This document shows positions 43,611-52,359 of a DNA stretch of 64,000 bases, piece by piece. Location: contig NZ_BAAAPC010000024.1 in assembly GCF_039530945.1 (NCBI RefSeq), forward strand, positions 27,010-91,009, given 5' to 3'. Source of the DNA: Nocardiopsis_C rhodophaea (GTDB taxonomy: Bacteria; Actinomycetota; Actinomycetes; Streptosporangiales; Streptosporangiaceae). The position numbers were made by a program, and so were the translations under genes. Numbering within the stretch: the first letter of the stretch is position 1; each line of letters begins with the position of its first letter. Below the pieces are notes generated by a model. It had not been told where the DNA came from and ran no database searches. It saw only the letters and a program-made list of their open reading frames with translations.

Positions 43611-46034
43611 ATGAGCACCCCCATGCCCACTGAGCAGCGCCGATCCCTCCGGGCGCGGCTGATCTCCCTGTCCCTCCTGCCCAGCGCCGCCCTGCTCGCA
43701 CTGTGGGCTGTCTTCACCACCGTCTTGGTCCAGGACATGCTCGAACTGCGCGCGACCGCCGCCTTCACCGAAGACGTCGGTACGCCGGTCCTCGATGTCA
43801 TCGCGGAGCTGCAGACCGAGCGCCGCTACACCATGGAGTACATCGCGGGCGCCCGCGCCGAGAGCCGGACTCCCCGCTACGACACCATGGCGCGCATCCG
43901 CACCCAGACGGACGAGACCATCGACTCCTTCCGAGTCTCGATCGACGAGGACGCCCCCGCCCCGGCCGGGCCCCGCGTCCGGCGCTTCGACACGACCCTC
44001 GACGGGCTCAAGGACCACCGCGCCGCCCTGGACGAGGGTGCCCCCGGCCGCGCCGAAGCCGCCGCCTACTACGACGGCGCCATCGAGGAGGCGTTGCGCA
44101 TCTGGGACGCCCAGGCCGAACTCGTCGAGGACCACCTCGCCCACAACACGCACAGCCTCACCTCCCTGCTGCGCGCCCGCGAGCACCTGGCGCGCGAGGA
44201 CGCCCTGCTCACCTACGCCAATGCGGCCGAGAAGTGGACCACCGACGACCACGCCGCGTTCGCCTCCGCCGTCGGGGCCCAGCGCTACCTGTACTCCCAG
44301 ATCACCCCCGACCTCAGTGACAGCGAACGCGAGATCTTCGACGACCTGGCCGACAGCGCGTTCTTCCGCACCGTGCGGTCCCTGGAGGACAAGGTCGTCG
44401 CCACCGCCCCGGAGCGCACTGCCCCGGTCCCGGTCAACGGCCAGTCCTGGAAGGCCGCCAAGGAAGCCGTGGACATCGACTTCCAGCGGGTCGAGGAGAA
44501 CCGCACCGGAGCCGTCATCACCAGCATCCACAACGAGGCCACCTCTCTGCTGTGGCGTGCCATCGCCCTGAGCACGGTGTCCCTCATCGTCGTCCTGGCC
44601 TCGCTGGTCCTCTCGCTGCGCTTCACCCGGCGGCTCGCCTTCCGTATGCAGAGCCTCCGCGAGGCCACCCTCGACTACGCCGACAATCGGCTGCCGGCCA
44701 TCACCACCCGCCTGCGCGCCGGGCAGACGGTCGACGTCCAGTCGGAGTCCCCCGACATCCCCGTCCTGCGGAACGACGAGATCGGGCAGGTCACCGAGGC
44801 GTTCAACACCGCCCAGCGGGCCGCGGTCACCGCCGCGGTCGAGGAGACCCGGCTGCGCGGCGGCGTCCGCAACCTGTTCCGCAACGTCGCCCGCCGCACC
44901 CAGACCCTCGTGCACCGCCAACTGGGGCTACTGGACGCCCTGGAACACTCCGAGACCGACCCCGACGTCCTGGAATCGCTGTTCCGCATCGACCACCTCA
45001 GCACGCAGCTGCGGCGCAACGCCGAAAACCTGATGCTCCTCACCGGCGGCACCGCCACCCGCAACACCCGCCCAACCGACCCCGTCCCGCTCCAGGACGC
45101 CGCACGGGCCGCCTCCAGCGAAATCGAGGACTACCAGCGCGTCCGGCTGCTGCCCATGCCCAACGTGGCTCTGCAGGGCGATGCCGGACGCGACCTCGTT
45201 CGGCTTCTCGCCGAGCTTTTGGAGAACGCCTCCTCCTTCTCCCCACCGCACACCAGCGTCACCGTGCGCGGCGAGCCCCTCGCCAACGGGCACTACGCCG
45301 TGGAAGTCGAGGACCGCGGACTCGGCATGCCGCCGGACCGCTACGCGCGCGCCAACGAGCTCCTCGCCGCGCCCCCGGACTTCGACCTGGCGGACATGCG
45401 CGAGGACTCCCAGCTCGGGCTGTTCGTCATCGCGACCATCGCCGACCGGCACGGCCTGAAGGTGACGCTGCGGCCCTCCCCCTACAACGGGACGCAGGCC
45501 ATCGTCGTCCTGCCGCCGCAGGTCATCGTCGGCAGCGACACGGGGGACCACCAGCGCCCCGAGACCGACGCGCCCTCCCAGCCCAGCGCGGCCCAGGAAG
45601 CGTCGCAGGGCGGCGCCGAGCCGAGCACTGCCACAGACCACCCCACCCCCACCAACACCGACGCCCCGACGCCCGCGCCCGCCCGGCCGCCGATACCCTC
45701 CGCATCACCGCCACTCTCCCCCGCCCCGGAGGCTCCCGTAGCCTCCCCGCGCCTGGACACCGCGGCCGCGGACCACGCCACGCCCCCGTCCCCCGCCGCC
45801 CCCACCGGCGACACCTACAAGGGGCTACCGCGGCGTATCCGCACGTCCCGGCGCCAGGGCAACTCCCTCCCCGCTCCATCGACCGAGGCACCGACGACCG
45901 AGGCAGCGGACGCGGCGCGTCCGCTGGAGGAGATCCGCGACATGATGAGCGCCCTCCAAACGGGTATCCGCGAGGGCAGGCGCTCCGACCGCGGAACCGG
46001 AGACGATATGACCAACACCGAGGAGTCTCAATGA
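43611..46034 (+). CDS. conservon sensor-kinase-like protein CvnA
   Basis: An 807-residue membrane protein of the conservon type. A transmembrane segment at about 18-40 is followed by an extracellular nitrate/nitrite-sensor-like helical domain (about 45-300), a second transmembrane segment at about 307-330 and a HAMP-like linker. A kinase-like core includes NLFRNVARRTQTLVHRQLGLLDALE and the ATPase boxes LLAELLENASSFSPP and EDRGLGMP, and a long Pro/Ala/Thr-rich disordered tail ends the protein. The normal His is replaced by the conservon-specific HRQL segment. CvnA-D form a membrane-associated, G-protein-like signalling complex in actinomycetes. An IS110 element now follows immediately after its stop. 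Confidence 0.92.
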   Translation: MSTPMPTEQRRSLRARLISLSLLPSAALLALWAVFTTVLVQDMLELRATAAFTEDVGTPVLDVIAELQTERRYTMEYIAGARAESRTPRYDTMARIRTQTDETIDSFRVSIDEDAPAPAGPRVRRFDTTLDGLKDHRAALDEGAPGRAEAAAYYDGAIEEALRIWDAQAELVEDHLAHNTHSLTSLLRAREHLAREDALLTYANAAEKWTTDDHAAFASAVGAQRYLYSQITPDLSDSEREIFDDLADSAFFRTVRSLEDKVVATAPERTAPVPVNGQSWKAAKEAVDIDFQRVEENRTGAVITSIHNEATSLLWRAIALSTVSLIVVLASLVLSLRFTRRLAFRMQSLREATLDYADNRLPAITTRLRAGQTVDVQSESPDIPVLRNDEIGQVTEAFNTAQRAAVTAAVEETRLRGGVRNLFRNVARRTQTLVHRQLGLLDALEHSETDPDVLESLFRIDHLSTQLRRNAENLMLLTGGTATRNTRPTDPVPLQDAARAASSEIEDYQRVRLLPMPNVALQGDAGRDLVRLLAELLENASSFSPPHTSVTVRGEPLANGHYAVEVEDRGLGMPPDRYARANELLAAPPDFDLADMREDSQLGLFVIATIADRHGLKVTLRPSPYNGTQAIVVLPPQVIVGSDTGDHQRPETDAPSQPSAAQEASQGGAEPSTATDHPTPTNTDAPTPAPARPPIPSASPPLSPAPEAPVASPRLDTAAADHATPPSPAAPTGDTYKGLPRRIRTSRRQGNSLPAPSTEAPTTEAADAARPLEEIRDMMSALQTGIREGRRSDRGTGDDMTNTEESQ

Positions 46035-47437
46035 AGTTGTCAAGCCGCCAGCGGGACCGGTGGGACGGGGGTGAACACCCTCCCGTCCCGCAGCAGCGCC
46101 CACAGCACGCTCACCCGACGCCGGGCCAGCGCGATCACCGCCTGGACGTGCTTGAGTCCTTCAGCCCTCTTGCGCTGGTAGAACTCCCGGTTGGGCCCCT
46201 CCACCCTGAGGGAGGAAAGGGCGGACATGAAGAACACCCGCCGAAGGGCGCGGTTGTAGCGTTTGGGCCGGTGCAGGTTGCCGGTCCGTCTCCCGGAGTC
46301 CCGCGCCACGGGCACCAGCCCGGCCGCCGAGGCCAGGTGGCCCGCGTCCCGGTAGCCGGACAGGTCACCGGCCGCAGCGATGAACTCCGCCCCCAGGATG
46401 GGCCCGAACCCGGGCACGGACTCGATGATCTCCGCGGTGTCCAGCCCGCGGAAGACCTCGCGGATCTGCTTCTCGGTGTCGGTGAGCCGCTCGTCCAGGT
46501 CCAGGATCCGCTGGGCCAGGTCGGCCACGATCGACGCCGTCACGGCTTCGCCGGGCACCTGGGCGCGCTGGGAGGCGGCGGCCTCCATCGCCGTGGCGGC
46601 GATGGAGCCGGGGCCGCGCACTCCCCGTTTGCGCAGCCAGGTCTCCAACCGCGTCCGGCCGGTCCCGCGCAGCGCGCGGGGGGTCTGGTACCCGGTCAGC
46701 AGCACGAGGGGGCCTTTGGCCGACGAGTAGTCGAAGGCGCGTTCCAGAGCGGGGAAGATCGAGCACAGCGCGTCGCGGAGCCGGTTGACCGCCCGCACGC
46801 GGTCGGCCGTCAGGTCGTTGCGGTAGCCCGTCAGCACGGCCAGGGACCGGACGGTCTCGGCGGGCACGTCGATGGGCGCGAAGTCGGAGCGCATGCGCAC
46901 CGTTTCGGCGATGACGTAGGCGTCGCGGGCGTCGGTCTTGGCCTCGCCCCGGTAGGCGCCGGACATGCGGTTGACGGTGCGTCCGGGCACATACAGGGGC
47001 CGCTGGCCGTGGGCGGCGAGCAGGGCCAGCAGCAGCGCCGAGGCGGTACCGGAGATGTCGATCCCCCACACGACCTCTTCGGCCAGGGGTTGGATCTCGG
47101 CGAGGGCGTCCAGGATCGCGGGCTCGTCGTTGGGGATGGTCTTCGACCACACGGTGGCGCCGGTGTGGTCGATGGCGGTTGCCCAGTGGTGGGCCTTGCC
47201 CGCGTCGATACCGACCCACACCTTCGGCCGGGGCTGTGTCATCCGTTCCTCCAGGCGTTCGACCTCGTGCCGTCGGCCCGTGGAACACCCCGTCGTCATC
47301 TCCGTAAACAGCGACCGTTGCACGGATCTCAATCAGCGACCGGAGCGCCCCGGAGGGTCGGGCGGCCACTCCTCGGAAGCCACTGATGACAAGAACCGAT
47401 AAGCCACACCCGGCCCTCCCGGGCCGCCTAACAACTT
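46034..47437. mobile_element. IS110-family insertion sequence inside the conservon
   Basis: The element is bounded by imperfect 16-base inverted ends, 46034-46049 (AAGTTGT...) and 47422-47437 (...ACAACTT), matching at 13 positions, and contains one transposase gene on the minus strand. Its length of about 1.4 kb is right for the family. The left end coincides with the last base of the cvnA stop, and the right end is 11 bases before the cvnB start, leaving the ACGGAGAG ribosome-binding site intact. No target duplication is evident, as expected for IS110. Exact ends are inferred from the inverted repeats. Confidence 0.75.
46040..47242 (-). CDS. IS110-family transposase
   Basis: A 400-residue, apparently intact transposase. 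The N-terminal DEDD-type domain begins VWVGIDAGKAHHWATAID and includes VVWGIDISG and GEAKTDARDAYVIAE. The C-terminal Tnp_20 domain reads IIESVPGFGPILGAEFIAAAGDLS and LASAAGLVPVARDSG, then RPKRYNRALRRVFFMSAL. The stop lies within the left terminal repeat. The ATG at 47242 starts at the family N-terminus. It is antisense to the conservon. Confidence 0.92.
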   Translation of the reverse strand: MTQPRPKVWVGIDAGKAHHWATAIDHTGATVWSKTIPNDEPAILDALAEIQPLAEEVVWGIDISGTASALLLALLAAHGQRPLYVPGRTVNRMSGAYRGEAKTDARDAYVIAETVRMRSDFAPIDVPAETVRSLAVLTGYRNDLTADRVRAVNRLRDALCSIFPALERAFDYSSAKGPLVLLTGYQTPRALRGTGRTRLETWLRKRGVRGPGSIAATAMEAAASQRAQVPGEAVTASIVADLAQRILDLDERLTDTEKQIREVFRGLDTAEIIESVPGFGPILGAEFIAAAGDLSGYRDAGHLASAAGLVPVARDSGRRTGNLHRPKRYNRALRRVFFMSALSSLRVEGPNREFYQRKRAEGLKHVQAVIALARRRVSVLWALLRDGRVFTPVPPVPLAA

Positions 47438-47448
47438 ACGGAGAGCCG

Positions 47449-47901
47449 ATGAACGAGGCGACCACCACTCCCCCGACCGCGTCCGCGCACCTGGACTGGC
47501 TGCTGACCGATCTGGTGGATCGGGTCGCAGGTGCCCGAGAAGCGGTCCTGGTCTCCGCCGACGGGCTGATGCTCTCCGGATCGGCCGGCATCGACCGCGA
47601 CCGCGCCGAACGCGTCGCCGCGATCACCTCGGGCTTCTCCAGCCTGGCCAAGGGCGCGCGCAAGCAGCTGGGGGCGGAGGAGGTGCGGCAGACCATCGTG
47701 GAGATGGACAGCGTCTTCCTCTTCGTGCTGGCCGCCGGGTACGGCGCCCACCTGAGCCTGGTCGCCGACTCCAACTGCGACATCGGTCAGGTCGCCTACG
47801 AGATCAACCGGCTCGTGCGGCAGGTCGGCCCCTACCTGTCCGCGCTGCCCCGTTCAGCGGGTCGGCGACCGGGAGCGGCTGAGACTGACCTGGGTGAGTG
47901 A
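47449..47901 (+). CDS. conservon roadblock/LC7 protein CvnB
   Basis: A 150-residue Roadblock/LC7-domain protein: LDWLLTDLVDRVAGAREAVLVSADGLML, DRDRAERVAAITSGFSSLAKGA, and LVADSNCDIGQVAYEINRLV. In conservons CvnB associates with CvnA and CvnD and probably modulates nucleotide exchange or hydrolysis. It has its own GGAG site beyond the IS110 end. Its stop overlaps the GTG start of cvnC. Confidence 0.93.
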   Translation: MNEATTTPPTASAHLDWLLTDLVDRVAGAREAVLVSADGLMLSGSAGIDRDRAERVAAITSGFSSLAKGARKQLGAEEVRQTIVEMDSVFLFVLAAGYGAHLSLVADSNCDIGQVAYEINRLVRQVGPYLSALPRSAGRRPGAAETDLGE

Positions 47902-48275
47902 GCACCGTGGAGGTGGATGACCACGGCCCGACGGCCGCCGACGACGGGCGGCTGATCAGGCCCTTCTCGCTCACCGGAGGCCGTACCCGCCCTTCCCGCT
48001 CCGATTTCGCCATGACCTCCCAGGTGGTCGCGGTCCCCACGATGGAACCCGCCGAGCTGGAACCGGAACACCTGTCGATCATGCGGGAGTGCGCGCGGCC
48101 CGTATCGGTCGCCGAGATCGCCGCGCACACCGACCTGCCGCTCGGGGTCCTGCGAATCCTCATATCCGACCTGCTCGACCGCGGGCACGTCATGGTGCAC
48201 GCCTCGCCGTGGCAGCTGCACCGACCCGACGCTGAGACTCTGCGATCCGTCATCGAGCGCATCCGCGCGCTGTGA
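47898..48275 (+). CDS. conservon DUF742 protein CvnC
   Basis: A 125-residue DUF742 protein. It has the signature RLIRPFSLTGGRTRPSR, then LEPEHLSIMRECARPVSVAEIAAHTDLPLGVLRILISDLLDRGHV, a winged-helix-like fold. CvnC binds the other conservon components. It starts with GTG overlapping the cvnB stop and is followed 13 bases later by cvnD. Confidence 0.93.
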   Translation: MSTVEVDDHGPTAADDGRLIRPFSLTGGRTRPSRSDFAMTSQVVAVPTMEPAELEPEHLSIMRECARPVSVAEIAAHTDLPLGVLRILISDLLDRGHVMVHASPWQLHRPDAETLRSVIERIRAL

Positions 48276-48288
48276 AGGGGGACACCTT

Positions 48289-48861
48289 ATGTCCGACAAC
48301 GGGGGAATCGTTCCCGACACCCTCAAGATCCTCGTCGCTGGTGGGTTCGGAGCCGGAAAAACCACGCTTGTAGCCGCGCTCAGCGAGGTCGAGTCGCTGC
48401 ACACCGAGGAGGTGATGACCGAGGAGAGCATCGGCGTCGACGACCTTCAGGGGGTCGAGGACAAGAACACGACCACGGTCGCGCTCGACTTCGGGCGGAT
48501 CACGCTGGACGAGCGCACCCTCATTTACATGTTCGGCACCCCCGGGCAGGGGCGCTTCGCGTTCATGTGGGACGAATTGGCCGAGGGCGCCCTGGGCGCG
48601 ATCGTGCTCGCCGACACCCGGCGGCTTGCGGACTCCTTCGAGTCAATCGACTTCTGCGAGCAGCGGCAGCTGCCGTTCGTGGTGGCGGTGAACTGCTTCG
48701 ATGGCCATACGTCCCATGCGCCCGACGACGTGCGGATCGCCCTGGACCTGGATGGCAACGTGCCGGTGATGCTCTGCGACGCGCGTGAGCGGGAGTCGGT
48801 CAAAGCCGTGATGGTCGACCTGGTGTCCCACGTGCTGGAACTGGAACTGTCCGGCACCTGA
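48289..48861 (+). CDS. conservon small GTP-binding protein CvnD
   Basis: A 190-residue GTPase. The P-loop is GGFGAGKTT (residues about 18-26), switch/G3 is GTPGQGRF, G4 is the divergent NCFD, and the C-terminal CDARERES region closes the site. It is the G-protein-like output of the conservon. It lacks a lipidation motif. No cvnE/cvnF cytochrome P450 gene follows; the operon ends here with hairpins and a repeat element downstream. Confidence 0.93.
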   Translation: MSDNGGIVPDTLKILVAGGFGAGKTTLVAALSEVESLHTEEVMTEESIGVDDLQGVEDKNTTTVALDFGRITLDERTLIYMFGTPGQGRFAFMWDELAEGALGAIVLADTRRLADSFESIDFCEQRQLPFVVAVNCFDGHTSHAPDDVRIALDLDGNVPVMLCDARERESVKAVMVDLVSHVLELELSGT

Positions 48862-48921
48862 GAAAAGGAGGGGCCCAGCTGACCGCTGACCGGCTGGCAC
48901 TGCGGTGCGCTGGGAGAGCGT

Positions 48922-48990
48922 GCGGCGTAGCCGCGCGGTATGTGCCGTGGGGATAAAGTTATTCCCCACGGCCACCTTTACACTGTAGAT
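48922..48990. repeat. intergenic repeat element, copy 3
   Basis: GCGGC-GTA-GCCGC (48922-48934) is followed after 38 bases by CACCTTTACACTGTAGAT (48973-48990). Between them GCCGTGGGG (48944-48952) pairs with CCCCACGGC (48964-48972). The two conserved blocks, their order and their spacing (38 versus 41 bases) match copy 1, while the hairpin between them differs in sequence. Confidence 0.65.
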
Positions 48991-48993
48991 TCA

Positions 48994-49023
48994 CCCCTGG
49001 TGGTCAGATTTGACCACCAGGGG
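48994..49023. terminator. 13-bp perfect hairpin next to repeat copy 3
   Basis: CCCCTGGTGGTCA (48994-49006) pairs perfectly with TGACCACCAGGGG (49011-49023) around GATT. It lies about 130 bases after the cvnD stop and upstream of the helicase gene. It may terminate the conservon transcript or act in the helicase leader. Confidence 0.65.
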
Positions 49024-49173
49024 TTCCTCCGTGGAGCCCAGGCACGAACGTCACGGGCGCCCGCCGGGACGGGCTTCAGCCGGGTCAACGGCCCGGTAGG
49101 GTCGCGGTTCGGGGTGCGGCCGCATGGTCGGTCAGGTCCCCAGGCGCCATGGAGACTAAGGGGGAGACCGAGG

Positions 49174-52100
49174 TTGCTGGTCCTGCACGGCCTCTGGGAG
49201 AGGGCGGCCGGCGGCGGGGCCGCGGATGGCGGCGGTTCCCTGGTCCTGTGGGGCGAGGACGCCGCGCTCCCCGCCCGGACGACCTCCCAGGAGGCCATCC
49301 GGCCCCACCCCTATGCGGCGGACCACGCCCGGCTGCGGGCGGCGATCACTTCCCTGACCGAGACGGCCGGTGGCACGGCGGCATTACCGGCGGAGGTAGA
49401 ACTTTTTCTCCCCGGTTCGCCGACCCACCCCCTCCCCTCCCCCGCACTCGGCCCAATCGGCGGCGCCCCCGCGGTCTCCGAGCCCCGGCTCCGACGGTGG
49501 CGGATCCCCGCCGTGCGCATTCCCCCGACCGCGGCATCGACGACGCTCACCGCGCTGATGAGCGCCTCGACAACCCGCGCGGGCTCCCCCACGGCCCATG
49601 ACGTGGGCGACCTCGCCCTCGGCCCGGGGGTGCACCACCTCATCGCGGTGCACCAGTTCGCATCGCGGCTCGTCTCCGAAGGCCGGGTCCTCCCCCGGAT
49701 CATCGGTGACCCGCCCCGCGCAGTGTGGCGGCCCGTGCTCTGCGACCCTGACGCGCGGCACCTCCGTGGCCTCACCGATGCGCTCCCACCGGTCGCCCGC
49801 GCCCATCTGGACCCCCACGGGACGGAGGCGGGAGAGCTGGTCCCCTCCGCGCTGTGCGACCTGCTGGACGCCGCCGCGCGCGATCGGCTCGGCTCGCTCG
49901 CGCGGGGCCAACAGCGCGGACGATCGGCGCTGACGACGGCTCTGACCAGCCAAGATTCCGCATACCGGACGGCCGCGGGAACCGCGGCACTCGCAGCGCG
50001 GCTCCAGGAGTGGCACCGCGCCGCCCACCGCCCCCGCGGACGGGCGCGGCTCCTGTTCCGGCTGGTCGAGCCGGAACGCGACGGCAGCACGGACGTCTCC
50101 GCCCCGAAGAGCAGCACGGCCCAGGACACCCGCGACGCCGGCACAGGGCAGACCTCCGCTCGGCACACGTCCAGCGGCGGTGAGGTGTGGCGCGTGGAGT
50201 TCTGGGTGCAGTCCAGCGCTGACCCGAGCCTGCAACTGCCGCTCGCTGACCTGTGGTTGGGCGAGGGCCGCACGTGGCTCCCCGAAGATGTCGAGTCCAC
50301 CGTCCTGCGCGACCTGGCCCGTGCGGCCCGGCACTATCCCGCCGTGCACAGCGCCCTGCGCGAGCTCGCCCCGTCCGCCATCACCATGGGGACCGGCGGC
50401 GCCTACGCCTTCATCCGCGATGCCGCCCCGCGCCTGAGTGCGGCCGGATTCGCGGTCGTGCTGCCCGAGTGGTCGGGACGGAGCACGCTGGGGCTCAGGT
50501 TGACCGCACGCGAGCAGCCGCGGCCGTCCGGCCGCGGCGGGATCAGCCCTGCCGACCTGGTCGACTTCTCCTTCGAGGCGGTCCTCGGCGAGGAGCCGGT
50601 GGACCTCGGCGAACTTGCCGAACTCGCCCGCCTCAAGCAGCCTCTGGTCCGACTGCGCGGCAACTGGGTGGAAGTCGACCCGGCGCATGTGCGCACCGCG
50701 CTGGACTTCCTGCGCCGCCGGGGCCGCGGCACCATGCGCCGCGACGAGGCACTGCGGGCGGCGATGGCACCGGACGCGGCGCCCCTGCCCGTCACCGGCG
50801 TCGATGCCGACGGCGCGCTCGGTGCCCTGCTCAGCGGGGCGACGGAGGCGCGACTCACCCCGATGTCGACGCCCACCGACTTCGACGGCTCGCTCCGCCC
50901 TTACCAGCAGCGCGGTGCCGCCTGGCTGCGCTTCCTCGGCTCTCTCGGTTTGGGCGCGATCCTCGCTGACGACATGGGGCTCGGCAAGACCGTGCAGCTG
51001 CTGGCCCTGCTCACTGACGCGAAGGCGCGTGCGGGGCGGAGCAGCGAGGCGTGGGCACACGGCCCGACGCTACTCATCTGCCCGGTGTCGCTGGTCGGCA
51101 ACTGGCAGCGCGAAGCGGAACGCTTCGCCCCCAACCTTCGGGTGCACGTCCACCACGGAACCCATCGGCCGCACGGGAACGCGCTGGCCCGGGTCGTCGG
51201 CTCCACTGACCTGATCGTGACCACCTACGGAGTGGTGCTGCGCGACGCCGACGAGCTGGCCGCGATGCCGTGGCACCGCGTTGTGTGCGACGAGGCGCAG
51301 GCGATCAAGAACAGCGGAACCCGGCAGGCTCGGGCGGTACGCGACCTGAACGCCGAGTGCCGGATCGCGCTGACGGGCACGCCCGTGGAGAACAATCTCG
51401 GCGAGCTGTGGTCGATCATGGAGTTCGCTAATCCGGGCCTGCTGGGCTCGCAGGCGGCGTTCCAGCACGGCATCGCCAATCGGGTGGAGCAGGAGGCGTC
51501 CAAGGGGGACGGCTCCGGTGGAGGTGAGAGCACCGCGCTCCTGAAGAGGATGACCGGACCCTTCATCCTGCGCCGGCTCAAGACCGACCGGTCGATCATC
51601 TCCGACCTGCCCGAGAAGCACGAGATGCGCAGCTGGTGCACGCTCACGCCCGAGCAGGCGTCGCTGTACAGGGCGGCGGTCGACGACATGACCGAGCGGA
51701 TCGACGGCGCGGACGGCATCCAGCGCAAGGGGCTGGTGCTGGCGACGATGGCGCGGCTCAAGCAGATCTGCAACCATCCGGCGCAGTTCCTCGGCGACGG
51801 GTCGGGGCTGGCCGGCCGATCGGGGAAGCTGGAGCGGTTAGCGGGGCTGCTGGCGGAGGCTCTGGCCGAGGGAGACAAGGCGCTGTGTTTCACGCAGTAC
51901 ACGGCGTTGGGCGACCGGTGGGCGCCCTACCTGGCGGAGCGGTTGGGCCGTGAGGTGCTGTGGCTGCACGGCGGAACGCCGCGTGCCCGACGGGAGGAAA
52001 TGATGGAGCGGTTCCAGAGCTCCACCGAGCCGATGGTGTTCCTGCTGTCGTTGAAGGCGGCCGGTACCGGGTTGAACCTCACGGCGGCTAACCAGGTCGT

Positions 52101-52359
52101 GCACATCGACCGGTGGTGGAATCCGGCGGTGGAGGACCAGGCCACCGACCGGGCCTTCCGTATCGGGCAGCGGCGCGACGTCCAGGTGCGCAAGCTGATC
52201 TGCGTCGGGACGCTGGAGGAGCGCGTGGACGAGATGATCGAGCGCAAGAAGGCGCTGGCCCAGGGCGTGATCGCCACAGGCGAGGACTGGCTGGCGGAGC
52301 TGTCTACCGAGCAACTGCGCGAGGTGGTCCGGCTTGCTCCGGAGGCGGTGGCCGGATGA
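49174..52359 (+). CDS. SNF2/SWI2-family DEAD-like helicase
   Basis: A 1061-residue Swi2/Snf2 ATPase. An N-terminal actinobacterial SNF2 region opens LLVLHGLWE. The motor starts near residue 570 with LRPYQQRGAAWL, motif I DDMGLGKTVQ, motif II DEAQ, motif III ALTGTPVENN and the C-terminal lobe motif VFLLSLKAAGTGLNLTAANQVVHIDRWWNPAVEDQATDRAFRIGQ. It remodels DNA-protein complexes. The TTG at 49174 is chosen because it starts at the family N-terminus after a GGGGGAGACCGAGG site; upstream codons have no homology. The stop overlaps the start of the SWIM gene. Confidence 0.93.
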   Translation: MLVLHGLWERAAGGGAADGGGSLVLWGEDAALPARTTSQEAIRPHPYAADHARLRAAITSLTETAGGTAALPAEVELFLPGSPTHPLPSPALGPIGGAPAVSEPRLRRWRIPAVRIPPTAASTTLTALMSASTTRAGSPTAHDVGDLALGPGVHHLIAVHQFASRLVSEGRVLPRIIGDPPRAVWRPVLCDPDARHLRGLTDALPPVARAHLDPHGTEAGELVPSALCDLLDAAARDRLGSLARGQQRGRSALTTALTSQDSAYRTAAGTAALAARLQEWHRAAHRPRGRARLLFRLVEPERDGSTDVSAPKSSTAQDTRDAGTGQTSARHTSSGGEVWRVEFWVQSSADPSLQLPLADLWLGEGRTWLPEDVESTVLRDLARAARHYPAVHSALRELAPSAITMGTGGAYAFIRDAAPRLSAAGFAVVLPEWSGRSTLGLRLTAREQPRPSGRGGISPADLVDFSFEAVLGEEPVDLGELAELARLKQPLVRLRGNWVEVDPAHVRTALDFLRRRGRGTMRRDEALRAAMAPDAAPLPVTGVDADGALGALLSGATEARLTPMSTPTDFDGSLRPYQQRGAAWLRFLGSLGLGAILADDMGLGKTVQLLALLTDAKARAGRSSEAWAHGPTLLICPVSLVGNWQREAERFAPNLRVHVHHGTHRPHGNALARVVGSTDLIVTTYGVVLRDADELAAMPWHRVVCDEAQAIKNSGTRQARAVRDLNAECRIALTGTPVENNLGELWSIMEFANPGLLGSQAAFQHGIANRVEQEASKGDGSGGGESTALLKRMTGPFILRRLKTDRSIISDLPEKHEMRSWCTLTPEQASLYRAAVDDMTERIDGADGIQRKGLVLATMARLKQICNHPAQFLGDGSGLAGRSGKLERLAGLLAEALAEGDKALCFTQYTALGDRWAPYLAERLGREVLWLHGGTPRARREEMMERFQSSTEPMVFLLSLKAAGTGLNLTAANQVVHIDRWWNPAVEDQATDRAFRIGQRRDVQVRKLICVGTLEERVDEMIERKKALAQGVIATGEDWLAELSTEQLREVVRLAPEAVAG

